IMG/VR virus record: IMGVR_UViG_3300035210_000087
Coordinates: 1-58,822 of that record
Source of the DNA: a virus
DNA: 58,822 nt
Direction: 5' to 3' (one strand)
Of the stretch, positions 41,764-50,213 are shown piece after piece. The notes beneath the pieces were generated by a model, which made no database searches, had not been told where the DNA came from, and was given only the letters and a program-made list of their open reading frames with translations. How positions within the stretch are numbered: the first letter of the stretch is position 1; each line of letters begins with the position of its first letter. The translations under genes were made by a program, and so were the position numbers.

Positions 41764-42132
41764 CTACCGGACGATGATGCCAAGGGCGACAAGGGCAGCG
41801 AGGGCCGTGACCTTCTGCGGCCCGGTGATGCCGGCAGGCCAGGTCAGCAGGTTGCCGTTCACTTCGCACTGGCGGACGTTGACCGTCTGGATCACGTCGG
41901 CCGAAGCAGCCGCAGCCTTCGCGTAGAGGATGCCGGCGGCATTCTGGCTGCCATCGACAGCCGCCGGGGCAAGGATCACATACTTGCCGCCAGTCGTGAT
42001 CTTGCCGAGCACGGTGCCCGGATCGAGATCGGCGCCAGACGCAATGGTCACTTGCTCGCGGCTGAGTGAGCCATTGGCCTCCGACACGAGATGAGCGGCC
42101 CGCCGGGGCCCCTCGGTGAGAACGGTGGCCAC
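41764..42132 (-). CDS. Head decoration protein (gpD/HDPD-like)
   Basis: 122 aa. SLSREQVTIASGADLDPGTV and AAGILYAKAAAASADVIQTV match the decoration-protein family (PF02924), trimers that stabilise the expanded capsid. Located between the protease and capsid genes as in lambda D. Confidence 0.9.
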   Translation of the reverse strand: MATVLTEGPRRAAHLVSEANGSLSREQVTIASGADLDPGTVLGKITTGGKYVILAPAAVDGSQNAAGILYAKAAAASADVIQTVNVRQCEVNGNLLTWPAGITGPQKVTALAALVALGIIVR

Positions 42133-42134
42133 GG

Positions 42135-42659
42135 CTATGCCCTCCGGTTGTTGAAGCGCGCGTAGACATCATGCGCGGCGGGGATGGACGCCCGCGGCGC
42201 ACTCGGATCGTTGGCGGTGAAAATCGCCATGGCATCACCAGCAGCGGCCTTGGCGGCAAATGCCATCTCGCGGGCCGCGTCCTGGCTCATCCCGTTCTTC
42301 ATCACCACGGGCAGCAGTGCCGAGAGGTTCATGCGCTGCAGATCTGTGGCGATAGCGCGGACCTCGGCGATGCGGGCATTGACCATCGGCAACGACGCGC
42401 CAACCGACAGAAGCCCAACGATCAGGGCGGGAAAGCCGGCGTCGGTGCAGAGCTGCGCAAGCTCCTGCGCGCCAGCGGAGGTTTCGCCGAGAACTGGCGC
42501 ATCGAGCGACTGAAGCTGCGAGGGCGGGGGCAGCGCCACGAACGCCGGGGGCACGCCTTCCGGCTCAGCGCAGCCAAGAAACTCGGTAGCCGGATCGGGG
42601 GAAGCAGCTTCCTCCGTCAAGCGGGCACCAGGCACGGCCTGGCGCGGTGTCATCGCCAT
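42135..42659 (-). CDS. Nested scaffold protein (Nu3-like) from an internal start
   Basis: In-frame ATG at 42659 (M271 of the protease), preceded by GAGGAG with a 6-nt spacer, a near-ideal ribosome site. The 174-aa product begins MAMTPRQAVPGARL and is mainly helical, with DLQRMNLSALLPVVMKNGMS near its end. Matches the lambda C/Nu3 arrangement. Separate synthesis is inferred from the site. Confidence 0.6.
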   Translation of the reverse strand: MAMTPRQAVPGARLTEEAASPDPATEFLGCAEPEGVPPAFVALPPPSQLQSLDAPVLGETSAGAQELAQLCTDAGFPALIVGLLSVGASLPMVNARIAEVRAIATDLQRMNLSALLPVVMKNGMSQDAAREMAFAAKAAAGDAMAIFTANDPSAPRASIPAAHDVYARFNNRRA

Positions 42660-43469
42660 GATGGTCTCCTCGATTGTGGAGAGGGAGTCGGCAAGACCTG
42701 CCGCGACGGCCTCGGCGCCCATGAAGGTGCCGGCCTCGGTTGCGCGCACATCCTCGACAGAAAGGCCGCGATTGATGGCCATCTGCTGGCAGAAGGCGCC
42801 GTAGAGCGTATTGACCTGGGTCTGGCATCGGGCCAGCGCTTCGTCGGTCAGCGGCATCGTCTCGACGCCGTCGATCTTGCGCGCACCCGCGTAGATGTAA
42901 GTGACCGAGACGCCGGCCGAGGCCAGCGCCTTGGAGACATCGGCATGGTACAGGACCACGCCAATTGAGCCGGCGATGCCGGTGGACGAGAGCGAAATGG
43001 AGTTGCAGCCGGAGGCGATGGCGTAGGCCGCGCTGCAGGCCCGCGAGTTCACCATGGCCTTGATCGGCTTGCGCTTGCACGCCGCCATGGCCGCGATCTT
43101 GGCGCTGAGCTCCAGCACCCCGGAGGCCTCGCCGCCCGGGCTGTCGATGTCGAGCAGGATCCCGGTGACATCGCTGTCAGCGAAGGCGTCGCACAGCATG
43201 TCGTCGAGCGCCTGGTAGGAGCAGAGGCCAGAGGCGGCATCCATGCCGCTGCCCCGGTGCACGAGCTCGCCGACCACGGGAATGATCGCGGTGCCGGCCA
43301 GGAATTGATACTGGCGCGGGTTGGGCATGTCGGTGGTCGGCACCTCGCCGTCCCACCCTTGCAGCCGGGCGCCCGGCAGCAGCGCGTGCAGCACGGCCGC
43401 GCCGGCGCCGGGCTCGATGAGCTGCGGGCGGCACACGAGGGAGGCCACAAACCGGCGTGCGATCCTCAT
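42135..43469 (-). CDS. Prohead protease, S49/SppA type (lambda C-like)
   Basis: 444 aa. DIDSPGGEASGVLELSAKI (108-126), NSRACSAAYAIASG with nucleophile Ser146, and TGIAGSIGVV; Lys198 in AGARKIDG is the likely dyad partner. The C-terminal 174 residues after M271 form the scaffold-like part, which can be made alone from an internal start. Lambda C has the same nested design. Confidence 0.9.
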   Translation of the reverse strand: MRIARRFVASLVCRPQLIEPGAGAAVLHALLPGARLQGWDGEVPTTDMPNPRQYQFLAGTAIIPVVGELVHRGSGMDAASGLCSYQALDDMLCDAFADSDVTGILLDIDSPGGEASGVLELSAKIAAMAACKRKPIKAMVNSRACSAAYAIASGCNSISLSSTGIAGSIGVVLYHADVSKALASAGVSVTYIYAGARKIDGVETMPLTDEALARCQTQVNTLYGAFCQQMAINRGLSVEDVRATEAGTFMGAEAVAAGLADSLSTIEETIMAMTPRQAVPGARLTEEAASPDPATEFLGCAEPEGVPPAFVALPPPSQLQSLDAPVLGETSAGAQELAQLCTDAGFPALIVGLLSVGASLPMVNARIAEVRAIATDLQRMNLSALLPVVMKNGMSQDAAREMAFAAKAAAGDAMAIFTANDPSAPRASIPAAHDVYARFNNRRA

Positions 43470-45040
43470 GGCTTCTTGCCCTTCTTCGCTGGCGGCGGGT
43501 CCTGTGCGGCGTCCGCAGCTGCTCCGGCGTCAGGGGCGGCGATCGCAGCTGGTGCGGCGGCCTTGGTGCCGAAAGAGAGCCCAAGCGCCTCTTCCCGCGC
43601 GTGGTCGTCGGCAAGCTGGGCGTCCACGACCTCGATGTCGTCGCCCCGCTCCGCAACCTCGGCCTGCCGCGAGGTGAGCCCGAGCGCGATGGCTTCGCCG
43701 GTGGCGGCCACGTCCTGCACCGGGTTGAGGTATTCCCAGCGCTCCGGGCGCCACTCGCAGCGGCGAAGGTCCTGCTCGTTGACCGACTTGGGCACCACCA
43801 GCGCCCCGGAAGACAGCGCGTAATCGACGAAGCGGGTCCACACCGGGGTGCAGAACTGCGCGGCCACCAGGTTGAACTGCCACTGGCGGACGGTTCTCTT
43901 GAAGGTGCCGAACATCGCCCGGAACGTCCGGTCGTTGGTGTTGCTCCAGTCGCCGGTGAGCTCCTCGTAGATGAGGTCAGCGCCGGCGGCGACAGTGCGG
44001 TAGGTAGCGGTCAGGAAGGTGTCGAAGTTGCCGCCGACATCGCCCGGGGAGTTGAAGACCACGTCTTCGCCGGCCTCCAAGTAGGTCATGGTGCCGGGCT
44101 CCATCGCCACGTCAGGCGGGCCGCCGTCGGCCGCCTCGCTGATCGGCCCAAGCGTCTCCTGCACGTTCTGAGGCAGCACCATTTCGGCCGCCGGCTTGCG
44201 GATGAAGCCCACGATCAGGGCCACCATCTGCTTCCGGAGCAGCTCGGCATCGAGATACTGGTTGACCTGATAGAGCGTGGTGATCGCGGCGCTGAGCCAG
44301 GGCAGGCCGCGCAACTGGCCGATCCGGGACACATTGTACATGTGCGCCACGTCCTCGGCCGACACGCGGACCGGCGTCGGGGAGATCGCCGGGAAGCCGG
44401 TCAGGAACTCGCCGGGATGCTGGGGCAGCACCCAATAAGCGGTCCGCTTGCCGATCGGGTTGCGCTCGATGCTCTGCACGATCGGGTTGAGGCGGTCGGG
44501 CACCGCATAGGAAAGCGGGAGCTGCTCGCTCGGGATGAGCTGAAGTTGCAGCGGCACCGGCAGGCCGTCGCTCAGCTTACGGGTGCGCAGCCGGCAGAAC
44601 GATTCCCCGGCCTCGACCATCTCCGACACCGCGAGCGCCTGCAGCCCATAGAAGTCGAGCACGCCGTCAGCGTCGGCAACCGCTGTCCAATCGGCCCAGA
44701 GCTCGGTCAGCGCCGCCCGGACCTTTGCGTTTTTGCAAAGCGGGCGCGGCTTGATTCCGCCGCCAACCGTGTGGGTGGACAGCAGCGACATGGAGCGCCG
44801 CGCCATCGGGTTGTTGCGCCGGGCGTCGCGGCTCCGGCGGATCAGCTCGTCGGACGAGGCATTGACGACGGCATTGGGCCCGGAGCTCGTCGGCCGCCAT
44901 GCCGCCATCCGGCGCGTGACGCTGGCACCGTGGTGGGGGTTGGGCTGCGGCGTCAGGCTGGCGGCCAAGCTGTCGCTCATGGCGAAGCTGTTGAGGCCGG
45001 CGGCCTTGACCCGGATGCGCGGCTTGGTTGGCGCGTCCAC
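43466..45040 (-). CDS. Portal protein, lambda B type
   Basis: 524 aa from the GTG at 45040 (ATG at 44980 is the alternative). SRDARRNNPMARRSMSLLST (about 70-90), GDWSNTNDRTFRAMFG and SSGALVVP follow the Phage_portal_2 family. It forms the dodecameric DNA channel. The start lies one base after the gpW stop. Ends in a Pro/Ala/Lys tail. Confidence 0.9.
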   Translation of the reverse strand: MDAPTKPRIRVKAAGLNSFAMSDSLAASLTPQPNPHHGASVTRRMAAWRPTSSGPNAVVNASSDELIRRSRDARRNNPMARRSMSLLSTHTVGGGIKPRPLCKNAKVRAALTELWADWTAVADADGVLDFYGLQALAVSEMVEAGESFCRLRTRKLSDGLPVPLQLQLIPSEQLPLSYAVPDRLNPIVQSIERNPIGKRTAYWVLPQHPGEFLTGFPAISPTPVRVSAEDVAHMYNVSRIGQLRGLPWLSAAITTLYQVNQYLDAELLRKQMVALIVGFIRKPAAEMVLPQNVQETLGPISEAADGGPPDVAMEPGTMTYLEAGEDVVFNSPGDVGGNFDTFLTATYRTVAAGADLIYEELTGDWSNTNDRTFRAMFGTFKRTVRQWQFNLVAAQFCTPVWTRFVDYALSSGALVVPKSVNEQDLRRCEWRPERWEYLNPVQDVAATGEAIALGLTSRQAEVAERGDDIEVVDAQLADDHAREEALGLSFGTKAAAPAAIAAPDAGAAADAAQDPPPAKKGKKP

Positions 45041-45041
45041 C

Positions 45042-45278
45042 TCAATATCCGCTGCAAACCATCCCGCGGAAGGCCCGGATCGGTCGCAGCCAGAAATCCA
45101 CGCCGGCAGTTGAGGTATTGGCGCGCACGTCGGCCTGCATGGTCTGCAGGAGCAGCAGCGCCTTGTCGACGGGGATGCGCGTGATCTGCGCACCGTCCGG
45201 ATAGGCAACGTGGCCGGTGATGCCGGCTCGGGCGATCTCTGCCTTGAGGGCGTCTACATCAGCCTGCGTGTACGCCAT
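45042..45278 (-). CDS. Head-tail connector gpW-like protein, 78 aa
   Basis: MAYTQADVDALKAEIARAGI is the gpW motif ('...lqaLe.aia.G...V.y.g..v.y.s'). Length close to lambda W (68). It follows terminase and precedes portal, as in lambda. Confidence 0.85.
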   Translation of the reverse strand: MAYTQADVDALKAEIARAGITGHVAYPDGAQITRIPVDKALLLLQTMQADVRANTSTAGVDFWLRPIRAFRGMVCSGY

Positions 45279-47183
45279 CTATCGACCGATCCTCGCCATA
45301 TATGCCGATCGACCCACACGACGATGCGGGCCAGCCGGCGGTGCTTGGGGGGGATGCGGCCTCGGGGGGGTGAATGGACCCCCAGGCGGCTCCGTTTCGG
45401 AACCATCTTGGTTGGGCCGGCGGCGGAACAGGGTCCAAAACCCTTCTCCGTGCCGGTCGGCACCCAAGATGTAGAGGGCCGCGCGGGCGTAAACCGCACA
45501 ATCTAGCCCCTCGTTCCGTTCTCGCGTTTTGCGCCATTCTCGCTTCGTCTGTCCAGCGCGATCCTTGGTCGTTACCAGTTCTTCGGCCACCATTTGCTTG
45601 ACGGCCTCACTGTCGCACCATTCCGGGAGGTGGACCCAGCCGGCCGGGAAGCCGACACCGTCGCCGCGCGACAGCCAGAGCCGGCGGTAGAAGTCAGACT
45701 TGTAGGTGCTGACTGAGACGTTCCAGATCGCCAGCCCGCGCCTGAGTTTCTGGCCGTTCCAAGAGACATCCACGAAGGTCGGGCCGCTCACCGGCTGGCG
45801 GCGATCGAACCCCTCAACGCCACGCATGCCGAGGATGCGGGGATCGCGCAGCCGGCGGAGCTGGCCGTAGATCGCCGCGGTGTAGAGGCCGGCGACATCG
45901 ACGCCAACCTGATGGATGCGCATCGTCCCACCGTCGGCGCAGGGCCAGTTGGTGGCGAGCAAATCCGCCATTTCGTCCCAGGTTTCCGACTGGGACGGGT
46001 TGCCCCAGACGATTTCACGGGCGATCAGCCAGGACGTGAAGCCTGGACCCCACGCCCACACAAAGAGCTCAAGTCGGTCGGCCTGGTTGTCGATTCCCGC
46101 CGTCAGAACCAGTGCCTCGGCGGGGATAATGCCGGCATCAAGCGGCTCGCGGCGCTCGACCAGCCGTTCCCAGTCCGGCACGTCGCCCTTGTCCTCCCAA
46201 AGCTCGGCCAGCGCGGTGTTGAGGAACACGCGCAGCAGCTCGGGATCGTCCTTGGCCTCGAGGAAGTCGCGGGTGGTCTCAACAATCCGCCGCCACGGGC
46301 TGTAGAGTTCGGAAATGGTGTAACCGGCGATGCCCTGGAACGGCTTGGAAGCCCGCCAACTGCCGACCGACACCGCAAACCGGCGCTCGGCCTCTGACCA
46401 TGGCTTGTCGCACGCCTTGCAGTGCAGTTTCGCCGTCCGCCAGTCGTTGTCCGTCCACTTCACCTGCGAAAAAGTGAGCGTTTGCATGGTGCTGCAGTGC
46501 GGGCACGGGACGAAGTAGCGCCGCTGGTCAGATCCCTCGAACGCTTTGTCGATGCGCGAGCGGCCCAATGTGGTTGGGGAGCTGCAAAGGATAATCTTGC
46601 GGTTCCAAAACGTGGATGTGCGCTTGATCGCCAGCGCCAGCGGGTCGCCTTCCTTGCCGGCGGAGGCGGGATAGCGGTCGACCTCATCGCAGAACAGGAC
46701 GCGGATCGGCCGCATGGCCAGGCCGGCGGCGGCATTGGCGCCCACGATGGTGACATGGCCGCCAGGGAAGACCTTGTGCAGCACGCGGTTGCCGCTGTCC
46801 CAGGACCGGGCCGGCTTGACCTTGGCGGCGAGGGCGGGGCTGTCGCGCAGCATCGGGCGCAGCCGGTCGTTGGACCACGCTTCAGCCGCTACCTCGTTGG
46901 GGGTGACGTAGAGCATCGCCGAGGGGTCGCTCGCGATGTAGTAGCCGACGCCATTGTTCAGGATTTCCGTCTTGCCGACCTGCGAACTCCACTTGAGCAC
47001 CACCTGTTCCACGGTCGGATCGCTGATCGCGTCCATGGGCTCGCGCTGATAGTTGGCGCGCTTGGTGTTCCACTGGCCGGGCTCGGCGGAGGCCTCCGGA
47101 CTTAGCCGCCGGTGGCGGTCAGCCCACTGGCTCACCGTCAACTTCGGCGGCGGCGTCAGCGTCCGCAGCATCATCATCGCCGC
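45279..47183 (-). CDS. terL: Terminase large subunit (GpA type)
   Basis: 634 aa from the ATG at 47183 (GGAAG upstream); 47264 is an alternative. Walker A-like KWSSQVGKTE (62-71), Walker B VLFCDEVD (160-167), zinc-binding CPHC...CKAC (about 217-250), nuclease acidic residues in TAGIDNQADRLELF. Matches the lambda A family (641 aa). ATPase and cos-cutting nuclease for packaging. Confidence 0.95.
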   Translation of the reverse strand, partial: AAMMMLRTLTPPPKLTVSQWADRHRRLSPEASAEPGQWNTKRANYQREPMDAISDPTVEQVVLKWSSQVGKTEILNNGVGYYIASDPSAMLYVTPNEVAAEAWSNDRLRPMLRDSPALAAKVKPARSWDSGNRVLHKVFPGGHVTIVGANAAAGLAMRPIRVLFCDEVDRYPASAGKEGDPLALAIKRTSTFWNRKIILCSSPTTLGRSRIDKAFEGSDQRRYFVPCPHCSTMQTLTFSQVKWTDNDWRTAKLHCKACDKPWSEAERRFAVSVGSWRASKPFQGIAGYTISELYSPWRRIVETTRDFLEAKDDPELLRVFLNTALAELWEDKGDVPDWERLVERREPLDAGIIPAEALVLTAGIDNQADRLELFVWAWGPGFTSWLIAREIVWGNPSQSETWDEMADLLATNWPCADGGTMRIHQVGVDVAGLYTAAIYGQLRRLRDPRILGMRGVEGFDRRQPVSGPTFVDVSWNGQKLRRGLAIWNVSVSTYKSDFYRRLWLSRGDGVGFPAGWVHLPEWCDSEAVKQMVAEELVTTKDRAGQTKREWRKTRERNEGLDCAVYARAALYILGADRHGEGFWTLFRRRPNQDGSETEPPGGPFTPPRPHPPQAPPAGPHRRVGRSAYMARIGR

Positions 47184-47706
47184 TTCCGCCAGCCCAGGCG
47201 GGCCGATCAGCTTCAGGCTCGGCTGCGTAGACGGGAGTGCTAGCGAGAGCTGCGAGGATGTCATGGACCGCTTCGGTGAGAATGGCGTGGATGGCCGCGA
47301 GACCCGGAGCGGCCTCGATGAGCGGCGCCACACGCGAGGGAAGGGCGAGCAGTGCGGTGCGGACAAGCGTCGCGAGGGCAACCCAGGCGCCCCCGACAAC
47401 GGACTTTTCGAGCACCAACCCATCAAGCAGATCAGCTTCGCGCAGCGCCTTGCGCGCACGGGCCGCCAGCAGCAGGTCCTTGGATGAGGGCGCGGCGTTA
47501 TCGTTGCCGTCGTTGCCGCCGCCACGTTTTCGCAGGAAGCGGATGTATCCCTGCACGCACGGAATGACCTCGTAGCGTTTCGCCACGGGCAACGGGATCA
47601 CACCATTGCGGGCATGATAGTAGACCTGGCGCTCTGTCATATCGAGCAACCGGGCAATGACTGTGGCGGGCGCAAATCCGCCGCCAACTTCGGGTTCGGC
47701 AGCCAT
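47119..47706 (-). CDS. terS: Terminase small subunit (Nu1-like)
   Basis: 195 aa. APATVIARLLDMTERQVYYH then RNGVIPLPVAKRYEVIPCVQ is an Nu1-type winged HTH at the N-terminus. Acidic C-terminus (GDDDAADADAAAEVDGEPVG). Overlaps the large subunit by 65 nt in another frame. In lambda this protein binds cosB just upstream, where the 28-bp repeat array begins here 225 nt away. Confidence 0.8.
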   Translation of the reverse strand: MAAEPEVGGGFAPATVIARLLDMTERQVYYHARNGVIPLPVAKRYEVIPCVQGYIRFLRKRGGGNDGNDNAAPSSKDLLLAARARKALREADLLDGLVLEKSVVGGAWVALATLVRTALLALPSRVAPLIEAAPGLAAIHAILTEAVHDILAALASTPVYAAEPEADRPAWAGGSGDDDAADADAAAEVDGEPVG

Positions 47707-47930
47707 GCAGTCAGCTCCACGAAAGTTAGGGAGCGGGCTGGACGGCGGCCACCCTCGGCCTTATCGGACCCGATACATCAAGGCCATTGCTGGCACTCGA
47801 CTTGCCGATATTGGGGGCATTTGATGTGAAACGCGAATTTTAAGCTGTATCTCGGGTTGCACCGGGCGTCTGCCACCCTCATTGGTTCCGACGCCGTAGG
47901 GTCCCCTGGCGCCGTCACATCTCACTGAGA
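47707..47930. other. Non-coding region between terminase and repeat array
   Basis: No supported gene. Position relative to terS makes it a candidate for a cos region, but no cos site can be recognised from sequence alone. Confidence 0.4.
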
Positions 47931-48402
47931 TGTTATCGCGATCGCGAAACCACGTTTCTGTTATCGCGAAAAGAGAATAACGTTTAAGTCATCGCGATTG
48001 CAGAACCACGTTTATGTCATCGCGCGCAAGCAACCACGTTTATGTCATCGCGCAAAGCGAACAACGTTTTAGTTATCGCCGATTAGGAATGACGTTTGTG
48101 TTATGGCGTTTAAGGAATGACGTTTAAGAGATGGCGCATTGGGAATAACGTTTAAGAGATGGCGCATTAGGAATGACGTTTAAGAGATCGCGAAACAGGA
48201 ACAACGTTTCTGTTATCGCGAGTAAGGAATGACGTTTAAGAGATCGCGCATTGGGAATGACGTTTAAGAGATGGCGTTTAAGGAATGACGTTTAGGTTAT
48301 AGCGCCAACGTAACCACGTTTAAGTTATCCCTACTAAGGAACAACGTTTAGGTTATCGCGCTATCGAGATGACGTTTTAGTGCTCGCGCCATCGGAATAA
48401 CT
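47931..48402 (+). repeat. 28-bp tandem repeat array, cluster 1 (about 17 units)
   Basis: Units of 28 bp: left block AAGTTATCGCG (or TGTCATCGCG, GAGATGGCG), about six variable bases, right block GGAATGACGTTT (or AACCACGTTT). Many units carry an imperfect dyad, ATAAC-N6-GTTAT. Spacing is strictly 28 bp in most. Iteron-like. The variable part is only 5-6 nt, so this is not a CRISPR array. Confidence 0.9.
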
Positions 48403-48853
48403 GGTAACTGTCATGTATCACTTGAGCGAATGACAGCAATGCAAGAATATCATTAGGTCATATACTTTACTCTTCCGGGAAGTATGCAAATACCAAGGGC
48501 TTGAAATTGCTCACTTGATTACATGGTTACTCTAGTTCGTTTCGCTTTCCGTATGCCTCTAGAAAGGCCAGGGATGGGCCACTAGAGGCTTGCAGTGATT
48601 TCAGGTATCGCACTAGCGGGGTGGTAGGTTGCAAGCCGCTGGCGACATTTTCCACTTACGGAAAATAGGGCTTATTCTGTATAGTTGCTTATACGCACGG
48701 CACGTTTATTGCTGTCGTGCCATGGTATGTTTGCGGAGTATTATGGTATGTTTCTACTAGGTAACAGCAATTTGTATAACACGTTTTTCCCATACGCGGA
48801 TATGAGAGCACTACTGCAAAGGCAATGTTGCCTTGCAGAAAGGAGAAACCACC
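48403..48853 (+). other. AT-rich non-coding region with nested palindromes
   Basis: Much lower GC than the rest. Palindromes: GCCTCTAG...CTAGAGGC (48555-48589, with inner GGCC/GGCC), ATTTTCC-6-GGAAAAT (48647-48666) and GGCACG-11-CGTGCC (48699-48721). ATGGTATGTTT occurs twice, 20 nt apart, from 48722. A frame at 48685-48900 is unlikely to be real. Resembles an origin or promoter region. Confidence 0.6.
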
Positions 48854-49234
48854 ATGGCAAAGCCTGCTTCTACTCCTGCTTCTACTCCTGTCATCTCTGA
48901 AAAGGACAAGCTGTTAGCTTCTGCTCCCATCCCTTCACAGCAAGAGATTGATATGCAGGTTGCTGCCTTTGAAGCCGCAAAGCAGAAGGCATTCGTTGAT
49001 GCTTGTGCTGCCTTGGGCTTGGTAGCAAAGCCCAAGGCTGAAAAGTCAAGTGAGCCTGTAGACTATAGGGAGTCTGGTATCAAAGCCGCTGCTACCTATA
49101 AGGCAAAGCTAGAGGCAGAAAGGAAGGCAGCTTTCGCCGCTGGCAAGCCGCTGCCTCTTTCCGCTGGCCAGAAGGCAGCTTTGACCAAGCTGCAGAAGCA
49201 GGCAGCTTGGGAGGCCAAGAACAAGAAAGGCTAA
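48854..49234 (+). CDS. Basic Ala/Lys-rich protein between the repeat arrays, 126 aa
   Basis: Starts ATG at 48854 with AGGAG 8 nt upstream; an upstream TTG in frame is not preferred. MAKPASTPASTPVISEKDK, helical Ala/Lys stretches (KAAATYKAKLEAERKAAFA), and QKAALTKLQKQAAWEAKNKK at the end. Codon use and GC differ from the neighbours, suggesting transfer. A strong terminator follows. Histone-like or repeat-binding role is inference. Confidence 0.7.
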   Translation: MAKPASTPASTPVISEKDKLLASAPIPSQQEIDMQVAAFEAAKQKAFVDACAALGLVAKPKAEKSSEPVDYRESGIKAAATYKAKLEAERKAAFAAGKPLPLSAGQKAALTKLQKQAAWEAKNKKG

Positions 49235-49258
49235 GCCTCTCTCCTAGGTTAGTCGCAA

Positions 49259-49290
49259 GGGCCACCCGCAAGGGTGGCCCTTTCTCTTTG
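49259..49290 (+). terminator. Intrinsic terminator after the 48854 gene
   Basis: GGGCCACCC-GCAA-GGGTGGCCC, a perfect 9-bp stem (49259-49280), then TTTCTCTTTG. Strong and well placed 24 nt after the stop. Confidence 0.9.
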
Positions 49291-49292
49291 TA

Positions 49293-49530
49293 CCCTGGCC
49301 CCTGGCCCCTGGCCCCTGGCCCCTGGCCCCTGGCCCCTGGCCCCTGGCCCCTAGCCCCTAGCCCCTGGCCCTGGCCCCTGGCCCCTAGCCCCTGGCCCCT
49401 AGCCCCTGGCCCCTAGCCCCTGGCCCTGGCCCCTAGCCCCCGGCCCCTAGCCCCTGGCCCTGGCCCCTGGCCCCTAGCCCCTGGCCCCTAGCCCCGGCCC
49501 CCTGGCCTTGGCCCCGGCCCCGGCCCCGGC
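49293..49530 (+). repeat. CCCCTGG/CCCCTAG heptad tract, G-quadruplex-prone
   Basis: About 238 bp of seven-base units, mostly CCCCTGG with CCCCTAG interspersed and occasional six-base units. The minus strand reads GGGGCCA repeatedly, an ideal series of G-tracts for quadruplex formation. Directly downstream of the terminator. Proteins translated from it are artefacts. Confidence 0.9.
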
Positions 49531-49543
49531 AATCCATGCCGTC

Positions 49544-49780
49544 TAAGGAATGACGTTTCTGTGTTTGCGTGCTGGCAAACACTGCTATGTCATCGCGATT
49601 GCAGAACCACGTTTAAGTTATCGCGTTTACGGAATGACGTTTAAGTTATCGCGTTCGGAGAACCACGTTTAAGTTATCGCGCCATCGCCATGACGTTTCG
49701 TTTATCGCGGGAAGGCAATAACGTTTAAGTTATCGCGCCATCGCCATGACGTTTCTGTGCGAACCGTCCTGACGACGTTT
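49544..49780 (+). repeat. 28-bp repeat array, cluster 2 (about 8 units)
   Basis: Same unit and orientation as cluster 1, with five well-conserved 28-bp periods (for example AAGTTATCGCG...ATGACGTTT). An extra stem-loop, GTGTTTGC-GTGCTG-GCAAACAC (49561-49582), interrupts the first units. The two clusters flank the 48854 gene and heptad tract. Confidence 0.9.
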
Positions 49781-49913
49781 GGATTTTGGCCGGGAAAGGC
49801 GATCTCGCTGGTGGGGGCGCGCTGCTAAGCCGCATCGTTTAAGGAGCCGGGCGTTAAAACGACCCCCCCCGTTGAAATCTTGGCCGGAAAACGGTCGGCG
49901 AATAGAACTTTTT

Positions 49914-50213
49914 TCAGCCGGCGCCATCTCGGCGCTCGTGCTCGCCAGCATCGCGTTCGGCTGCGCGAAGCCGCTCGATGTCGCCGCGACGCATTCCCCA
50001 AAGTGGCGGCTTGCGCCTGGCCTGGGAGAACGCGCGCCACTCACGCAGGAACTCGGCGAGCGAGAGCGGGATCGGCCGGCGACCGGCAAGCATCTGCATG
50101 ATCGTGCCCGGCGTCGAGCCCAGCCGCTTGATGAGATAGTTGTGCGACCAGCCGATTTCGACGAGGCACTCGCGCATCTCTTCGGGCAGCATTGGTTCAG
50201 TATCGTCGCTCAT
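49914..50213 (-). CDS. Helix-turn-helix DNA-binding protein, 99 aa
   Basis: Start MSDDTEPMLPEEM with AGGAG upstream. LVEIGWSHNYLIKRLGSTPG and TIMQMLAGRRPIPLSLAEFL form an XRE-like HTH; the C-terminus is a basic helix. It lies beside repeat cluster 2 and divergent from the 50477 operon. Candidate binder of the 28-bp repeats or the 50.3-kb control region. Confidence 0.7.
   Translation of the reverse strand: MSDDTEPMLPEEMRECLVEIGWSHNYLIKRLGSTPGTIMQMLAGRRPIPLSLAEFLREWRAFSQARRKPPLWGMRRGDIERLRAAERDAGEHERRDGAG

Noticed and set aside
47931-48402. CRISPR array
   Set aside because: Period is 28 bp but the variable part is only 5-6 nt, no real spacers exist and no cas gene is near. It is iteron-like instead.
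48685-48900. 71-residue frame upstream of the basic protein
   Set aside because: Poor start, no ribosome site, overlaps palindromes and the true gene start.
49207-49416. Protein repeating WPLAPGP across the heptad tract
   Set aside because: It is only the translation of the seven-base repeat.
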